NCBI GenBank assembly: GCA_022361135.1 | Contig: JAKSBM010000848.1 | Span: 1-15,885, forward strand | DNA from: Desulfobacterales bacterium | GTDB lineage: Bacteria > Desulfobacterota > Desulfobacteria > Desulfobacterales > Desulfobacteraceae | Direction: 5' to 3' | Length of the DNA: 15,885 nt | Part shown: in pieces, positions 5,995 to 13,974 of the stretch | Layout of the letters: the number at the start of each line of letters is the position of its first letter | How positions within the stretch are numbered: position 1 is the first letter of the stretch | The notes under the pieces: generated by a model | The model's input: the letters and a program-made list of their open reading frames with translations, nothing else | What the model was told of the DNA's origin: nothing | The model's database searches: none | Position numbers and translations under genes: made by a program

Positions 5995-7008
5995 ATGAGA
6001 TGCATCCATTTTGCAGTGATTTGTATCCTTTCATTGATCATCAGCTCCTGGGCCGTGGCCGGAACCCTGGACGAAGTCAAAAGCAGGGGCTATATCAAGG
6101 CCGGTGTCAACGGCAATGTATTTGGCTTTAGCATGCCCAACGACAAAGGCGAATGGAAAGGACTGGACGTGGACACAGCCCGTGCCGTGGCTGCCGCGGT
6201 TTTCGGTGATGCATCCAAGGTAAAATTCTCCGCCCTCACCGCAGTCCAACGGCTGCCGGCTCTCCAATCCAAGGAAATCGACGTCCTCTGCCGGAACACC
6301 ACCCAGACCCTCTCCCGGGAAACCAAATCCGGACTCAATTTCGCCCAGGTCAACTACTACGACGGCCAGGGCTTTTTAATTTCCAAAAAATTGGGGGTAA
6401 AAAGCGCCAAGGAATTGGACGGCGCGACGGTCTGTGTTCTACCCGGCACCACCACGGAATTGAATGCCGCCGATTATTTCAGAACCAATGGCATGAAATG
6501 GGCCCCCGTGGTCATTGAAAATACGGCCGAGCTGAACAAGGCATTTTTTGCCGGACGCTGCGACTGCCTGACCTCGGACATGTCCCAGCTTGCGGCCCAG
6601 CGCTCCGTGGCGCCCAATCCCAGTGAATACGAACTCCTTCCCGAAGTCATCTCCAAAGAACCCCTGGCTCCGGTGGTCCGCCACGGTGACGACCAATGGT
6701 TTGACATTGTTAACTGGACCGTCATGGCATTGATCCAGGCCGAGGAGTATGGGATCACCTCAAAGAATGTGGATACAATGATGAACAGCACGAACCCGGG
6801 AATCAAGCGCTTTTTGGGCATGACCCCGGGCATGGGAGAGCAATTGGGCCTGGACAATAAATGGGCCTATAACATCATCAAACAGGTGGGCAACTACGGC
6901 GAAATATATGATCGCAATGTCGGGCCCAAAACAGCCCTGGGCCTGGATCGAGGCCTCAATGCCCTCTGGACCGACGGTGGGCTGATGTATGCGTCCCCCA
7001 TCCGTTAA
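5995..7008 (+). CDS. aapJ: General L-amino-acid ABC transporter, periplasmic binding protein
   Basis: This 337-residue secreted binding protein is of the AapJ/YhdW type. A signal peptide (residues 1-22, hydrophobic 'FAVICILSLIIS', cut likely after AVA) precedes the mature 'GTLDEVKSRGYIKAGV', the usual opening of amino-acid binding proteins of the SBP_bac_3 family. 'GEWKGLDVDTARAVAAAVFG' and 'DVLCRNTTQTLSRE' match the AapJ pattern. The length is normal. GAGGAGG lies eight bases before the ATG, an unusually strong site that fits the high output expected of a binding protein. It is the first gene of a four-gene importer; the permeases and ATPase follow in order. It captures amino acids in the periplasm and delivers them to AapQM. 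Specificity in this family is broad, and this one's is not known. Confidence 0.93.
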   Translation: MRCIHFAVICILSLIISSWAVAGTLDEVKSRGYIKAGVNGNVFGFSMPNDKGEWKGLDVDTARAVAAAVFGDASKVKFSALTAVQRLPALQSKEIDVLCRNTTQTLSRETKSGLNFAQVNYYDGQGFLISKKLGVKSAKELDGATVCVLPGTTTELNAADYFRTNGMKWAPVVIENTAELNKAFFAGRCDCLTSDMSQLAAQRSVAPNPSEYELLPEVISKEPLAPVVRHGDDQWFDIVNWTVMALIQAEEYGITSKNVDTMMNSTNPGIKRFLGMTPGMGEQLGLDNKWAYNIIKQVGNYGEIYDRNVGPKTALGLDRGLNALWTDGGLMYASPIR

Positions 7009-7020
7009 TTAAATTCCCTC

Positions 7021-7050
7021 CAGGGGTCCCAGCGCAGCATGGGGCCCCTG
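7021..7050 (+). other. Intercistronic hairpin between aapJ and aapQ
   Basis: CAGGGG pairs with CCCCTG, a U-G wobble continues the stem, and CCCA pairs with TGGG around an 8-base loop, for 11 base pairs in all. No T-run follows, so it is not an intrinsic terminator. Such stems after binding-protein genes usually protect the upstream mRNA from 3' exonucleases. This lets far more binding protein than permease be made. Confidence 0.65.
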
Positions 7051-7082
7051 CCCCATCAACCCCGTTCCTGTGAAAGAAACCC

Positions 7083-8246
7083 ATGGTTGAAGATAAAATT
7101 CCCCTGTGGCTGGATCCCAAAAAGCGGGCCGTTTTCTATCAATGCGTTACCTTTGCCCTGGTGGGCCTTCTGGCGTGGTACCTGGTCAGCAACACCATGA
7201 TGAACCTGGAAAAACAATCCATTGCATCGGGGTTTGGTTTTCTGGAAAGGGAAGCCGCCTTTGAAATCGGGGAAAGCCCCATTTCCTATTCTGCGGCGGA
7301 CAGCTATGGCCGGGCCTTGCTGGTGGGGGCGCTGAACACCCTCAAGGTCTCCCTCATCGGCATGGCACTCTGCCTGGCCATCGGCCTTGTGGTGGGGATA
7401 GCCCGCCTCTCCTCCAACTGGCTGGTTCAGAAACTGGCCGTGGTCTACATTGAGGTGATGCAAAATATCCCGGTCCTGCTCCAACTCTTTTTCTGGTACG
7501 CCCTTTTCTATGAGTCATTTCCATCCCCCCGCCAGGCCCTGGCCCCCTTTCCCGGGGTCTTTCTCTGCAACCGGGGGCTGGCCCTGGCCATACCCGCGGC
7601 CAACCCGGCCCACCTCTACATGGGTGCCGCCTTTGCTTTGGGCGTCGTCATCACCCTTTATCTCAGGCGATGGGCCAGACGCCGCAGGGATCTCACCGGT
7701 ACGGATTTTCCCATTTTCAAATACGGCTGTGCCCTCTGTGCAGGCCTCCCCCTGGTGGCCTGGCTCAGCTTTGGCGCCCCCACACAGATGGATGTTCCCC
7801 AATTGCGGGGATTCAATTTCCAAGGCGGCCTCATGCTCTCCCCGGAATTCATCGCCCTGCTCATGGGATTGGTGATTTACACCTCGGCCTTTGTGGCCGA
7901 AGCCGTCCGGGCCGGTATCCAGGCCGTGGGCCGGGGGCAGAATGAAGCGGCCATGTCCCTGGGGTTGAAACAGGGCCGGATTCTCAGCCTGGTCATCCTT
8001 CCCCAGGCCCTGCGGGTGATCATCCCCCCCCTGACCAGCCAGATGCTTAACCTGACCAAAAACTCATCCCTGGCCATTGCCATTGGTTTTCCCGACTTTG
8101 TCTCCGTGGCCAATACCACCATCAACCAGACCGGCCAAAGCATTGAAGGGGTTGCCCTCATCATGACCTGTTATCTGTTTTTCAGCATATCCACCTCATT
8201 GTTCATGAATTGGTACAATAAAAAATCCAAACTGGTGGAGAGATAA
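7083..8246 (+). CDS. aapQ: General L-amino-acid ABC transporter, permease subunit AapQ
   Basis: This 387-residue inner-membrane permease is one half of the translocation channel. An N-terminal helix (about 18-38) is followed by a periplasmic stretch. The core begins near residue 75 ('GRALLVGALNTLKVSLIG'). The ATPase-coupling EAA loop is at about 288-310, 'EAAMSLGLKQGRILSLVILP'. The middle contains the extra region (150-250) that makes AapQ longer than ordinary histidine- or glutamine-type permeases. No clear ribosome-binding site precedes the ATG; only a weak GAAAG is present. Together with the hairpin upstream, this suggests lower translation than aapJ. It ends three bases before aapM. Confidence 0.92.
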   Translation: MVEDKIPLWLDPKKRAVFYQCVTFALVGLLAWYLVSNTMMNLEKQSIASGFGFLEREAAFEIGESPISYSAADSYGRALLVGALNTLKVSLIGMALCLAIGLVVGIARLSSNWLVQKLAVVYIEVMQNIPVLLQLFFWYALFYESFPSPRQALAPFPGVFLCNRGLALAIPAANPAHLYMGAAFALGVVITLYLRRWARRRRDLTGTDFPIFKYGCALCAGLPLVAWLSFGAPTQMDVPQLRGFNFQGGLMLSPEFIALLMGLVIYTSAFVAEAVRAGIQAVGRGQNEAAMSLGLKQGRILSLVILPQALRVIIPPLTSQMLNLTKNSSLAIAIGFPDFVSVANTTINQTGQSIEGVALIMTCYLFFSISTSLFMNWYNKKSKLVER

Positions 8247-8249
8247 GCC

Positions 8250-9353
8250 ATGGCCATTATCCCCATAGACCACGACGCCATCATGGACATGAAACCACCG
8301 GTGACCCGGCGCGGTGCCATTGGCTGGGCCAAGGAACACCTCTTCGACGGCGTGTTCAACACCCTGCTCACCCTGGCCGTATTGGGCCTGCTCCTCAAAC
8401 TGGTGCCCCCCTTTTTCAAATGGGCCATTTTGGATTCGGTCTGGTTTTCCACGGGCCAGGTCTGCAAGGAATGCCCCGGGGCATGCTGGTCCGTGATCTT
8501 TAAAAACATGCGGTTTCTCATCTTTGGCTTTTATCCCAACGATCTCCATTGGAGACCGGCCGGGGCCATGGCCATCCTTTTCACCCTGCTCTACTTTTCA
8601 AACCATAAAAAATACTGGTCCCGTTTCCTGGCCTACGGCTGGGTCCTGGGCCTGTTTTCCATGGGCATCCTCATGTCCGGCGGACTATTCGGCCTCTCCA
8701 TTGTGGAAAGCAGCAAATGGGGGGGACTGCCCTTGACCCTGCTCCTTTCCATCTTCGGCCTCACCGCCGCATACCCCCTGGGGGTAATTCTGGCACTGGG
8801 AAGGGGCTCTGAAATGCCGGTGATCCGCTATTTTTCCATTGCCTACATTGAGATGATCCGGGGGGTTCCCCTGATCAGTCTTTTGTTCATGTCCTCCATC
8901 ATCTTTCCCCTTTTCCTGCCCGAAGGAATCACCCTGAATAAGATCCTCAGGGCCCAGGCCGCCATCATCTTTTTCACGGCCGCCTATGTGGCCGAGGTGG
9001 TCCGGGGGGGACTCCAGGGCATGCCCAAGGGGCAATATGAAGCGGCTCAATCCCTGGGACTGAACTATTACCAAACCATGCGACTCATCATCCTTCCCCA
9101 GGCCCTTAAAATTGTAATCCCCCCCTCGGTGAGCGTCTTGATTTCAGCTTTTAAAGACACGTCACTTGTGGTAATCATCGCCTTGTACGATTTTCTACTC
9201 ACCTCCAAAACCGTCATTGCCAACCCGGAATGGCTGGGGTTCTCCACGGAGATGTACCTGTTTGTCGCACTGATTTATTTTTTAGGATGTTTTTCCATGT
9301 CCAATTTTTCCAGGAAACTGGAACGGGAATTGGACACGGATAGACGCAGTTAA
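8250..9353 (+). CDS. aapM: General L-amino-acid ABC transporter, permease subunit AapM
   Basis: This 367-residue second permease pairs with AapQ. It has an N-terminal helix (about 34-52), then a periplasmic segment with the cysteine cluster C72, C75 and C79 ('CKECPGACW'). The C-terminal MetI-like core has its EAA loop at about 264-286, 'EAAQSLGLNYYQTMRLIILP'. The GACW stretch recalls AapM/YhdY proteins. GGAG (8237-8240) lies nine bases before the ATG, inside the end of aapQ, so translation is coupled. The ATPase gene follows after 17 bases. The extra N-terminal region separates it from AapQ, so the assignment as AapM rather than a duplicate AapQ is sound. Confidence 0.92.
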   Translation: MAIIPIDHDAIMDMKPPVTRRGAIGWAKEHLFDGVFNTLLTLAVLGLLLKLVPPFFKWAILDSVWFSTGQVCKECPGACWSVIFKNMRFLIFGFYPNDLHWRPAGAMAILFTLLYFSNHKKYWSRFLAYGWVLGLFSMGILMSGGLFGLSIVESSKWGGLPLTLLLSIFGLTAAYPLGVILALGRGSEMPVIRYFSIAYIEMIRGVPLISLLFMSSIIFPLFLPEGITLNKILRAQAAIIFFTAAYVAEVVRGGLQGMPKGQYEAAQSLGLNYYQTMRLIILPQALKIVIPPSVSVLISAFKDTSLVVIIALYDFLLTSKTVIANPEWLGFSTEMYLFVALIYFLGCFSMSNFSRKLERELDTDRRS

Positions 9354-9370
9354 CCCATTAGGATAATAAA

Positions 9371-10126
9371 ATGACCACTTCCACCGCACCGGACGACACC
9401 ATCATTCAGATCAAGGAATTGAACAAATGGTATGGAGATTTCCATGTTCTGAAAAACATCAACCTGGATGTGAAAAAGAAAGAGAAGATAGTCATCTGCG
9501 GCCCTTCGGGCTCGGGAAAATCCACCCTGATCCGCTGCATCAACAGACTGGAAGAACACCAACGGGGTCAGATCATCGTGGATGGGGTTGAACTGAGCAA
9601 CAACCTGAAGAACATCGAAAAAATCCGTACGGAAGTGGGCATGGTATTCCAGCATTTCAACCTATTTCCCCACCTCACCATCCTGGAGAATCTCACCCTG
9701 GGGCCCATCTGGGTGAGGAAGACCCCCAAAAAGGAAGCCGAAGAAACCGCCATGTTTTACCTGGAAAAGGTAAAGATCGCCGAACAGGCCCAAAAGTATC
9801 CAGGCCAGCTTTCCGGGGGACAACAACAGCGGGTGGCCATTGCCAGAAGTCTTTGCATGAAGCCCAAGGTCATGCTCTTTGACGAACCCACCTCGGCCCT
9901 GGATCCGGAAATGGTCAAGGAAGTCCTGGACGTGATGATCCAACTCAGCGACGAAGGCATGACCATGATCGTGGTTTCCCACGAGATGGGCTTTGCCAAA
10001 ACCGTTGCCCAGCGGGTCATGCTCATGGACAATGGGATGATCCTGGAGGAAAACAATCCCGTGGACTTCTTTGAAAATCCCCAGCACGAAAGAACCCGCT
10101 TCTTCCTAAGCCAGATCCTCCATTGA
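9371..10126 (+). CDS. aapP: General L-amino-acid ABC transporter, ATP-binding subunit
   Basis: This 251-residue ATPase powers the importer at the inner face of the membrane. All expected motifs are intact: Walker A GPSGSGKS (44-51), the Q-loop Q94 in '[10 protein letters not shown]', the signature LSGGQQQR (147-154), Walker B VMLFDEP (167-173), the D-loop SALD, and the switch His H204 in 'VVSHEMGFA'. The sequence is of the polar amino-acid uptake class (GlnQ/HisP/AapP). AGGA lies seven bases before the ATG. The last 21 bases overlap the end of the convergent nitrilase gene. No terminator can lie between the two genes, so the transcripts must run into each other's coding region. Confidence 0.94.
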   Translation: MTTSTAPDDTIIQIKELNKWYGDFHVLKNINLDVKKKEKIVICGPSGSGKSTLIRCINRLEEHQRGQIIVDGVELSNNLKNIEKIRTEVGMVFQHFNLFPHLTILENLTLGPIWVRKTPKKEAEETAMFYLEKVKIAEQAQKYPGQLSGGQQQRVAIARSLCMKPKVMLFDEPTSALDPEMVKEVLDVMIQLSDEGMTMIVVSHEMGFAKTVAQRVMLMDNGMILEENNPVDFFENPQHERTRFFLSQILH

Positions 10127-11101
10127 AAACCGCACCCCCTCCATGGGACGGCGGTTCACCTGGAGTGAAAAGATATCCGGCCGGGAATAGTGCCCCTGGC
10201 TGTCCATGAGCATGCCGGTCTCAACCATCTGCGCCGGATCAATGTCGGCGTAAATCAAACGGGATTCATTGAAAACCGGCTCCTGGATAAATCCGGCATC
10301 CGGGCCGATGACGCAGCTGCCCCCGGTCATGAGCAAATCCCGGTCACGGGGTGCCGTGGCTTCAAGCATGGCCCTGGCCCCACCACCATCTACCAGCCCC
10401 AGGGAATCAAACCCTTCCAGAACATCCCCCCGGGATAAAACCGTTCCCGAGGCCAGAACAAAACAACTTCCCTCAAAGGCATAATGGCGGGAGGCCAATT
10501 GGTGGAGTTCATTCACCGATGGCCACTGGGCCACGTGGATCACCTCTTGCAGCCCATGCATGGCCGCCCGTGCCAAGGGCATCCAATGCTCCCAGCAGAT
10601 CAGCCCGCCCAGGGGACCGGCCGGGCTGTCCAGGACCCTCAATCCGCGTCCGTCCCCCTGGCCCCAAATGAGTTTTTCATTGTAGGTGGGCATGATTTTT
10701 CGCCGGCAAAACCACTCCCCAGCCCGGGGGGACAAGAAGAGTTGACTATTGTACAGGGTTTTGCCCACCCGTTCATGGCATCCCATGACCAGATAAATCT
10801 GGTGGGTTTTGCACCATTTGATCATGCGCCCAAGGGCCGGGCTTCCCAATTCCAATGAATTGCCATGGAGAATGCCATACAGGGACCGGGCTCCGGGGCT
10901 GTCCCACAGGGCAGCGCCGGGGGAATTGTCCAACCAGACCGGGTAGCCGGGCAGCCAGGTTTCGGGGAAAACCACCAATTCAGCCCCCTCCTCCACGGCC
11001 TTCTCCACCAAGGTCTCGGCAAGGTTCAAACTCTCTTCCAGATTCAAAAACCGGGGCGGCACCTGAACCAGGGCCACGCGCATCTTGGACCATTCCATCA
11101 T
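10106..11101 (-). CDS. Nitrilase (carbon-nitrogen hydrolase superfamily)
   Basis: This 331-residue member of the nitrilase branch has the Glu-Lys-Cys triad: E47 in '[10 protein letters not shown]', K135 in 'RRKIMPTY', and C169 in '[11 protein letters not shown]'. The second Glu, E142 ('[12 protein letters not shown]'), is also present. CWEH after the nucleophile and the WGQGDG stretch point to a true nitrilase, which converts R-CN to R-COOH plus ammonia, rather than an amidase. The natural substrate is unknown. The ORF opens at a TTG at 11122. I prefer the ATG at 11101, five bases after AGGGGAG; the adjacent ATG at 11098 is equally possible. It lies convergent to the amino-acid importer and is otherwise isolated, with its own promoter expected in 11102-11278. 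Confidence 0.9.
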   Translation of the reverse strand: MMEWSKMRVALVQVPPRFLNLEESLNLAETLVEKAVEEGAELVVFPETWLPGYPVWLDNSPGAALWDSPGARSLYGILHGNSLELGSPALGRMIKWCKTHQIYLVMGCHERVGKTLYNSQLFLSPRAGEWFCRRKIMPTYNEKLIWGQGDGRGLRVLDSPAGPLGGLICWEHWMPLARAAMHGLQEVIHVAQWPSVNELHQLASRHYAFEGSCFVLASGTVLSRGDVLEGFDSLGLVDGGGARAMLEATAPRDRDLLMTGGSCVIGPDAGFIQEPVFNESRLIYADIDPAQMVETGMLMDSQGHYSRPDIFSLQVNRRPMEGVRFSMEDLA

Positions 11102-11278
11102 CTTTTCTCCCCTGCAATTCAAAATTCATTCCCGTCGACATATCCAATAAAGGGCCTATCAGGCTTTATGCACTTTATCAAGGCCATGGCCCCCTTCCGT
11201 TTAATCCGTTGCAGCCCCAATGGATTTCATGGTATGCCCGTGTAGACTCTTTCTGGAACCCCATCACAAGGACCGCCC

Positions 11279-11743
11279 ATGAAACGCATTAAAGGAGATC
11301 TGATTCAATTGGCCAAGGCCGGGGAGTTTGACCTCATTGTCCATGGATGCAATTGTTTCTGCACCATGGGGGCCGGCATCGCCCTGCAAATCCAGACCCA
11401 CTTTCCCCAGGCCCTGGAAGCCGATTTAAACACCGTCAATGGAGATAAATCCAAACTGGGAGACTACTCCCATGCCCGGATAAAAACAGAGTCCGGCAAC
11501 CTGGTGATCGTCAATGGATACACCCAGTATCATTATTCCGGTACCGGGGTTCTGGCCGATTACCAGGCCATTGAAAGACTCTTTTCAAAAATCAAAACCG
11601 ACTTCAGCGGCCTTCGCATGGGCTACCCCAAAATCGGTGCCGGTCTGGCCGGTGGAGACTTCAACCGCATCGAAGCCATCATCGACACGGCCCTGGCCGG
11701 TGAAAATCATACCCTGGTGGAATATTTAGGTTTGCAAAAATAG
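11279..11743 (+). CDS. Macro domain protein (ADP-ribose-binding fold)
   Basis: This 154-residue protein consists of one macro domain. Typical elements are 'KGDLIQLA' at the start, the 'NCFCTMGAGIA' loop (25-35), where N25 and the GAG glycines contact ADP-ribose in relatives, and the 'YPKIGAGLAGGD' loop (116-127). The sequence is closest in style to small macro domains that act on ADP-ribose 1''-phosphate or remove ADP-ribose from proteins; which reaction applies is not known. AAGGA (11268-11272) lies six bases before the ATG. It is followed after 70 bases by argC on the same strand without a visible terminator, so read-through is possible. A functional link with arginine synthesis is not suggested. 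Confidence 0.87.
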   Translation: MKRIKGDLIQLAKAGEFDLIVHGCNCFCTMGAGIALQIQTHFPQALEADLNTVNGDKSKLGDYSHARIKTESGNLVIVNGYTQYHYSGTGVLADYQAIERLFSKIKTDFSGLRMGYPKIGAGLAGGDFNRIEAIIDTALAGENHTLVEYLGLQK

Positions 11744-11813
11744 TTATTCTAAACTAAATAGAAATGTATTTTCATGATTCAAGGAATAATTAAACTAGAA
11801 AATTGGATTTAAC

Positions 11814-12851
11814 ATGATTAGAATCGGTATTGCAGGTGCATCCGGATACACCGGCGTAGAGCTGGTAAAGCTCATCTCCAACCATCCCCGGGCCCAGATT
11901 GAGGCCATTACTTCCAATCAATATGCAGGCAAATCCTTTGCAGAAATTTTTCCCTCCATGCGTGGATTTGACACCCTGGTCTGTGAACCCCTTGATCCGG
12001 AAAAACTGGCCCGACGAATCGACTTGATATTCCTGGCCCTGCCCCACAAAGTCTCCATGGCCCATGCCCCCGAATTCATCAAACGCGGCATCAAGGTGGT
12101 GGATCTTTCTGCGGATTTTCGATTCAACAATGCCGCGGCCTACGAGGCCGCCTACCAGCCCCATACGGCAAAGGAACTCATGGACCGGAGCATTTACGGG
12201 CTCTGCGAAATATACCGAAAACAAATCCAGAACGCCGACATCATCGGCAATCCCGGATGTTACCCCACCAGCATACTCCTTCCCCTGATTCCCTTGCTCA
12301 GGGAAGGCAAAATCCAACACCAGGGGTTGATTTCCGATTCGAAATCCGGGGTATCCGGTGCCGGCCGCGGCGTGTCACTGACCACCCACTTCTGTGAAAC
12401 CAATGAGTCCTTCACCGCCTATAAAGTGGATGGACACCGCCATGTTCCTGAGATCAACGAACAACTCGGCATCCATGGCGGCCGGGATATTTCCCTGACC
12501 TTTGTCCCCCATCTGGTTCCCGTCACCCGGGGCATGGTCTCCACCATCTATGGAAATGTTACCCCCGGCACCGGCCGAGCCGACATTGAAGCCGTCTATA
12601 AAAAGTACTACGACAATGAACCCTTTGTCCGTTGCCTGGCCCAGGGCCAATTCCCGGCCATGTCCCATGTCCGGCACACCAATTTCTGTGATTTTGGTTT
12701 TCACCTGGATGAGGACACCGGCCGTATCATCATCGTTTCGGCCATTGACAATCTGCTCAAGGGCGCTGCCGGACAGGCCGTGCAAAACATGAATATCATG
12801 TCTGGATTCCCGGATACCGAAGGGCTGGATTTTGTCCAAAGCCCCCTCTAG
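11814..12851 (+). CDS. argC: N-acetyl-gamma-glutamyl-phosphate reductase
   Basis: This 345-residue cytosolic enzyme of arginine biosynthesis reduces N-acetylglutamyl phosphate to the semialdehyde with NADPH. The NADP-binding loop GASGYTG is at residues 8-14. The catalytic cysteine C149 lies in 'GNPGCYPT', and the conserved histidines are in 'DGHRHVPE' (H208, H210). 'SKSGVSGAGRG' is also typical. The length equals the usual AGPR size, so the gene is intact. The ribosome-binding site is weak (GGA, six bases before the ATG). No other arg gene is in the window. The following genes are an M23 peptidase and secA, an order I associate with Desulfobacterota genomes from memory. Confidence 0.95.
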   Translation: MIRIGIAGASGYTGVELVKLISNHPRAQIEAITSNQYAGKSFAEIFPSMRGFDTLVCEPLDPEKLARRIDLIFLALPHKVSMAHAPEFIKRGIKVVDLSADFRFNNAAAYEAAYQPHTAKELMDRSIYGLCEIYRKQIQNADIIGNPGCYPTSILLPLIPLLREGKIQHQGLISDSKSGVSGAGRGVSLTTHFCETNESFTAYKVDGHRHVPEINEQLGIHGGRDISLTFVPHLVPVTRGMVSTIYGNVTPGTGRADIEAVYKKYYDNEPFVRCLAQGQFPAMSHVRHTNFCDFGFHLDEDTGRIIIVSAIDNLLKGAAGQAVQNMNIMSGFPDTEGLDFVQSPL

Positions 12852-12867
12852 GCCCTGGACAATTTTC

Positions 12868-12896
12868 TTGACATCAATACAATATATACATAAGAC
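12868..12896 (+). promoter_or_regulatory. Promoter immediately before the M23 peptidase gene
   Basis: A consensus -35 TTGACA (12868-12873) is followed after 17 bases by TAAGAC (12891-12896), a modest -10. Transcription would begin around 12903, only about three bases before the ATG. Confidence 0.45.
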
Positions 12897-12905
12897 TCAA
12901 AATAT

Positions 12906-13832
12906 ATGTCTAGACGATTAAAAATATGGTTTCACTCTGGAAGCAGTTCTGATATTCGAGAAATCTCAGTTTCAAAACCCCTATTTATTTTCATGTCCAC
13001 CCTTTGCCTGGCGGCCGTCGCCGGGGCATCCTGGGTGGGGTATGATTATTTCCGTCTCAAGAAACAATCCTTTGACACGGGTCGTCTCACCCGGACCGTA
13101 AACATCCAGAAGGATGAAATCGAAGGTCAGCACAAACAGATCCAACGGTTTTCCAAAACCATTGAATCCCTGAAAACCCAAGTTAAAACCCTGGCCCAGC
13201 TTGAAGAACGGGTTCGCCTCATTGCCGACATTAAAAAGACCAATGGCTCCACCGGACTCATCGGCATCGGCGGCATCCCGGAAAACAGCCTGGACCAGGA
13301 AATGCCCCTGGAGGCCCGCCACAACAATCTGATCCGGGAAATGAACGACCAATCCCAACAGATCAATCTGGCCGCCCGCCAGCAGGAGCTGGATTTCAAC
13401 CACCTCATCCAGCAATTGGAAAAAAAGAAAAATATCCTGGCCGCCACCCCCTCCATCCGACCGGTGGACGGCTGGATCACATCCCGATTCGGTTACCGCA
13501 AGTCCCCCTTCACAGGCAAACGTGATTTCCACTCCGGCCTGGACATTGCCAACCGTCCCGGAACCAAAATCGTGGCCACGGCCGACGGCAAGGTGACCTA
13601 TGCCGCCCGGAAAATCTTCATCGGCAAACTGGTGGTCCTGGACCACGGCTACGGCAAGCAGACCAAATACGGCCATTTGAAAAAAATCCTTGTTAAGCCC
13701 GGCCAACGGATTAAACGGGGAGATGTCATCGGACTTTTGGGCAACACCGGAAGAAGTACCGGCCCCCACCTGCACTATGAAGTCCGCATCAATGGTGCTG
13801 CTGTTAATCCATTAAAGTACATTCTGAATTAA
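12906..13832 (+). CDS. Membrane-anchored M23 family metallopeptidase (LytM domain)
   Basis: This 308-residue protein is predicted to be a murein endopeptidase. It has a short cytoplasmic N-terminus, one membrane helix (about 26-46), a mostly helical stretch of probable coiled coils (60-107 and 140-178), and a C-terminal M23 domain from about residue 187 ('GWITSRFGYRKSPF'). The zinc ligands are H209 and D213 ('FHSGLD') and H290 in 'GPHLHYE'; H257 ('KYGHL') and H288 complete the active site. The domain therefore looks catalytically active, unlike degenerate EnvC- or NlpD-type activators. No Shine-Dalgarno sequence precedes the ATG, and the next in-frame ATG (codon 30) would delete most of the anchor. 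It lies between argC and secA, with a terminator after it. Confidence 0.92.
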   Translation: MSRRLKIWFHSGSSSDIREISVSKPLFIFMSTLCLAAVAGASWVGYDYFRLKKQSFDTGRLTRTVNIQKDEIEGQHKQIQRFSKTIESLKTQVKTLAQLEERVRLIADIKKTNGSTGLIGIGGIPENSLDQEMPLEARHNNLIREMNDQSQQINLAARQQELDFNHLIQQLEKKKNILAATPSIRPVDGWITSRFGYRKSPFTGKRDFHSGLDIANRPGTKIVATADGKVTYAARKIFIGKLVVLDHGYGKQTKYGHLKKILVKPGQRIKRGDVIGLLGNTGRSTGPHLHYEVRINGAAVNPLKYILN

Positions 13833-13859
13833 CCCCATTCCATCGCTGAAAACATACCC

Positions 13860-13906
13860 GATTTTCAATGGATCCCATTTATTGAAAATTTTTGTTTTTA
13901 TTTTTC
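13860..13906 (+). terminator. Intrinsic terminator of the M23 gene
   Basis: ATTTTCAAT (13861-13869) and ATTGAAAAT (13881-13889) make a perfect 9-base-pair stem with an 11-base loop. TTTTGTTTTTATTTTT follows directly. The stem is AT-rich, but the T-tract is long. It separates the argC/M23 transcript from secA. Confidence 0.7.
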
Positions 13907-13913
13907 CGATTAA

Positions 13914-13922
13914 TGCTTATAT
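13914..13922 (+). promoter_or_regulatory. Candidate secA promoter with extended -10
   Basis: TGCTTATAT (13914-13922) fits an extended -10 element, with only T-rich sequence at the -35 position. Transcription would start near 13930, giving a leader of about 45 bases that ends with AGGA before the secA ATG. No SecM-like arrest peptide is present. Confidence 0.35.
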
Positions 13923-13974
13923 GTTTTACAGCGAAAATTAAACCCACTGATAATGAAGGCAGGAACTTTACAAT

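Noticed and set aside
4421..11743. Nudix hydrolase and macro-domain protein as an ADP-ribose system
   Set aside because: Both families can act on ADP-ribose, but they lie 6 kb apart on opposite strands with unrelated operons between them. No ADP-ribosyltransferase is present.
12981..13775. 264-codon open frame antisense to the M23 gene
   Set aside because: It lies entirely within a well-supported gene, has low-complexity Gly/Asp-rich content typical of shadow frames, and has no recognisable domain.
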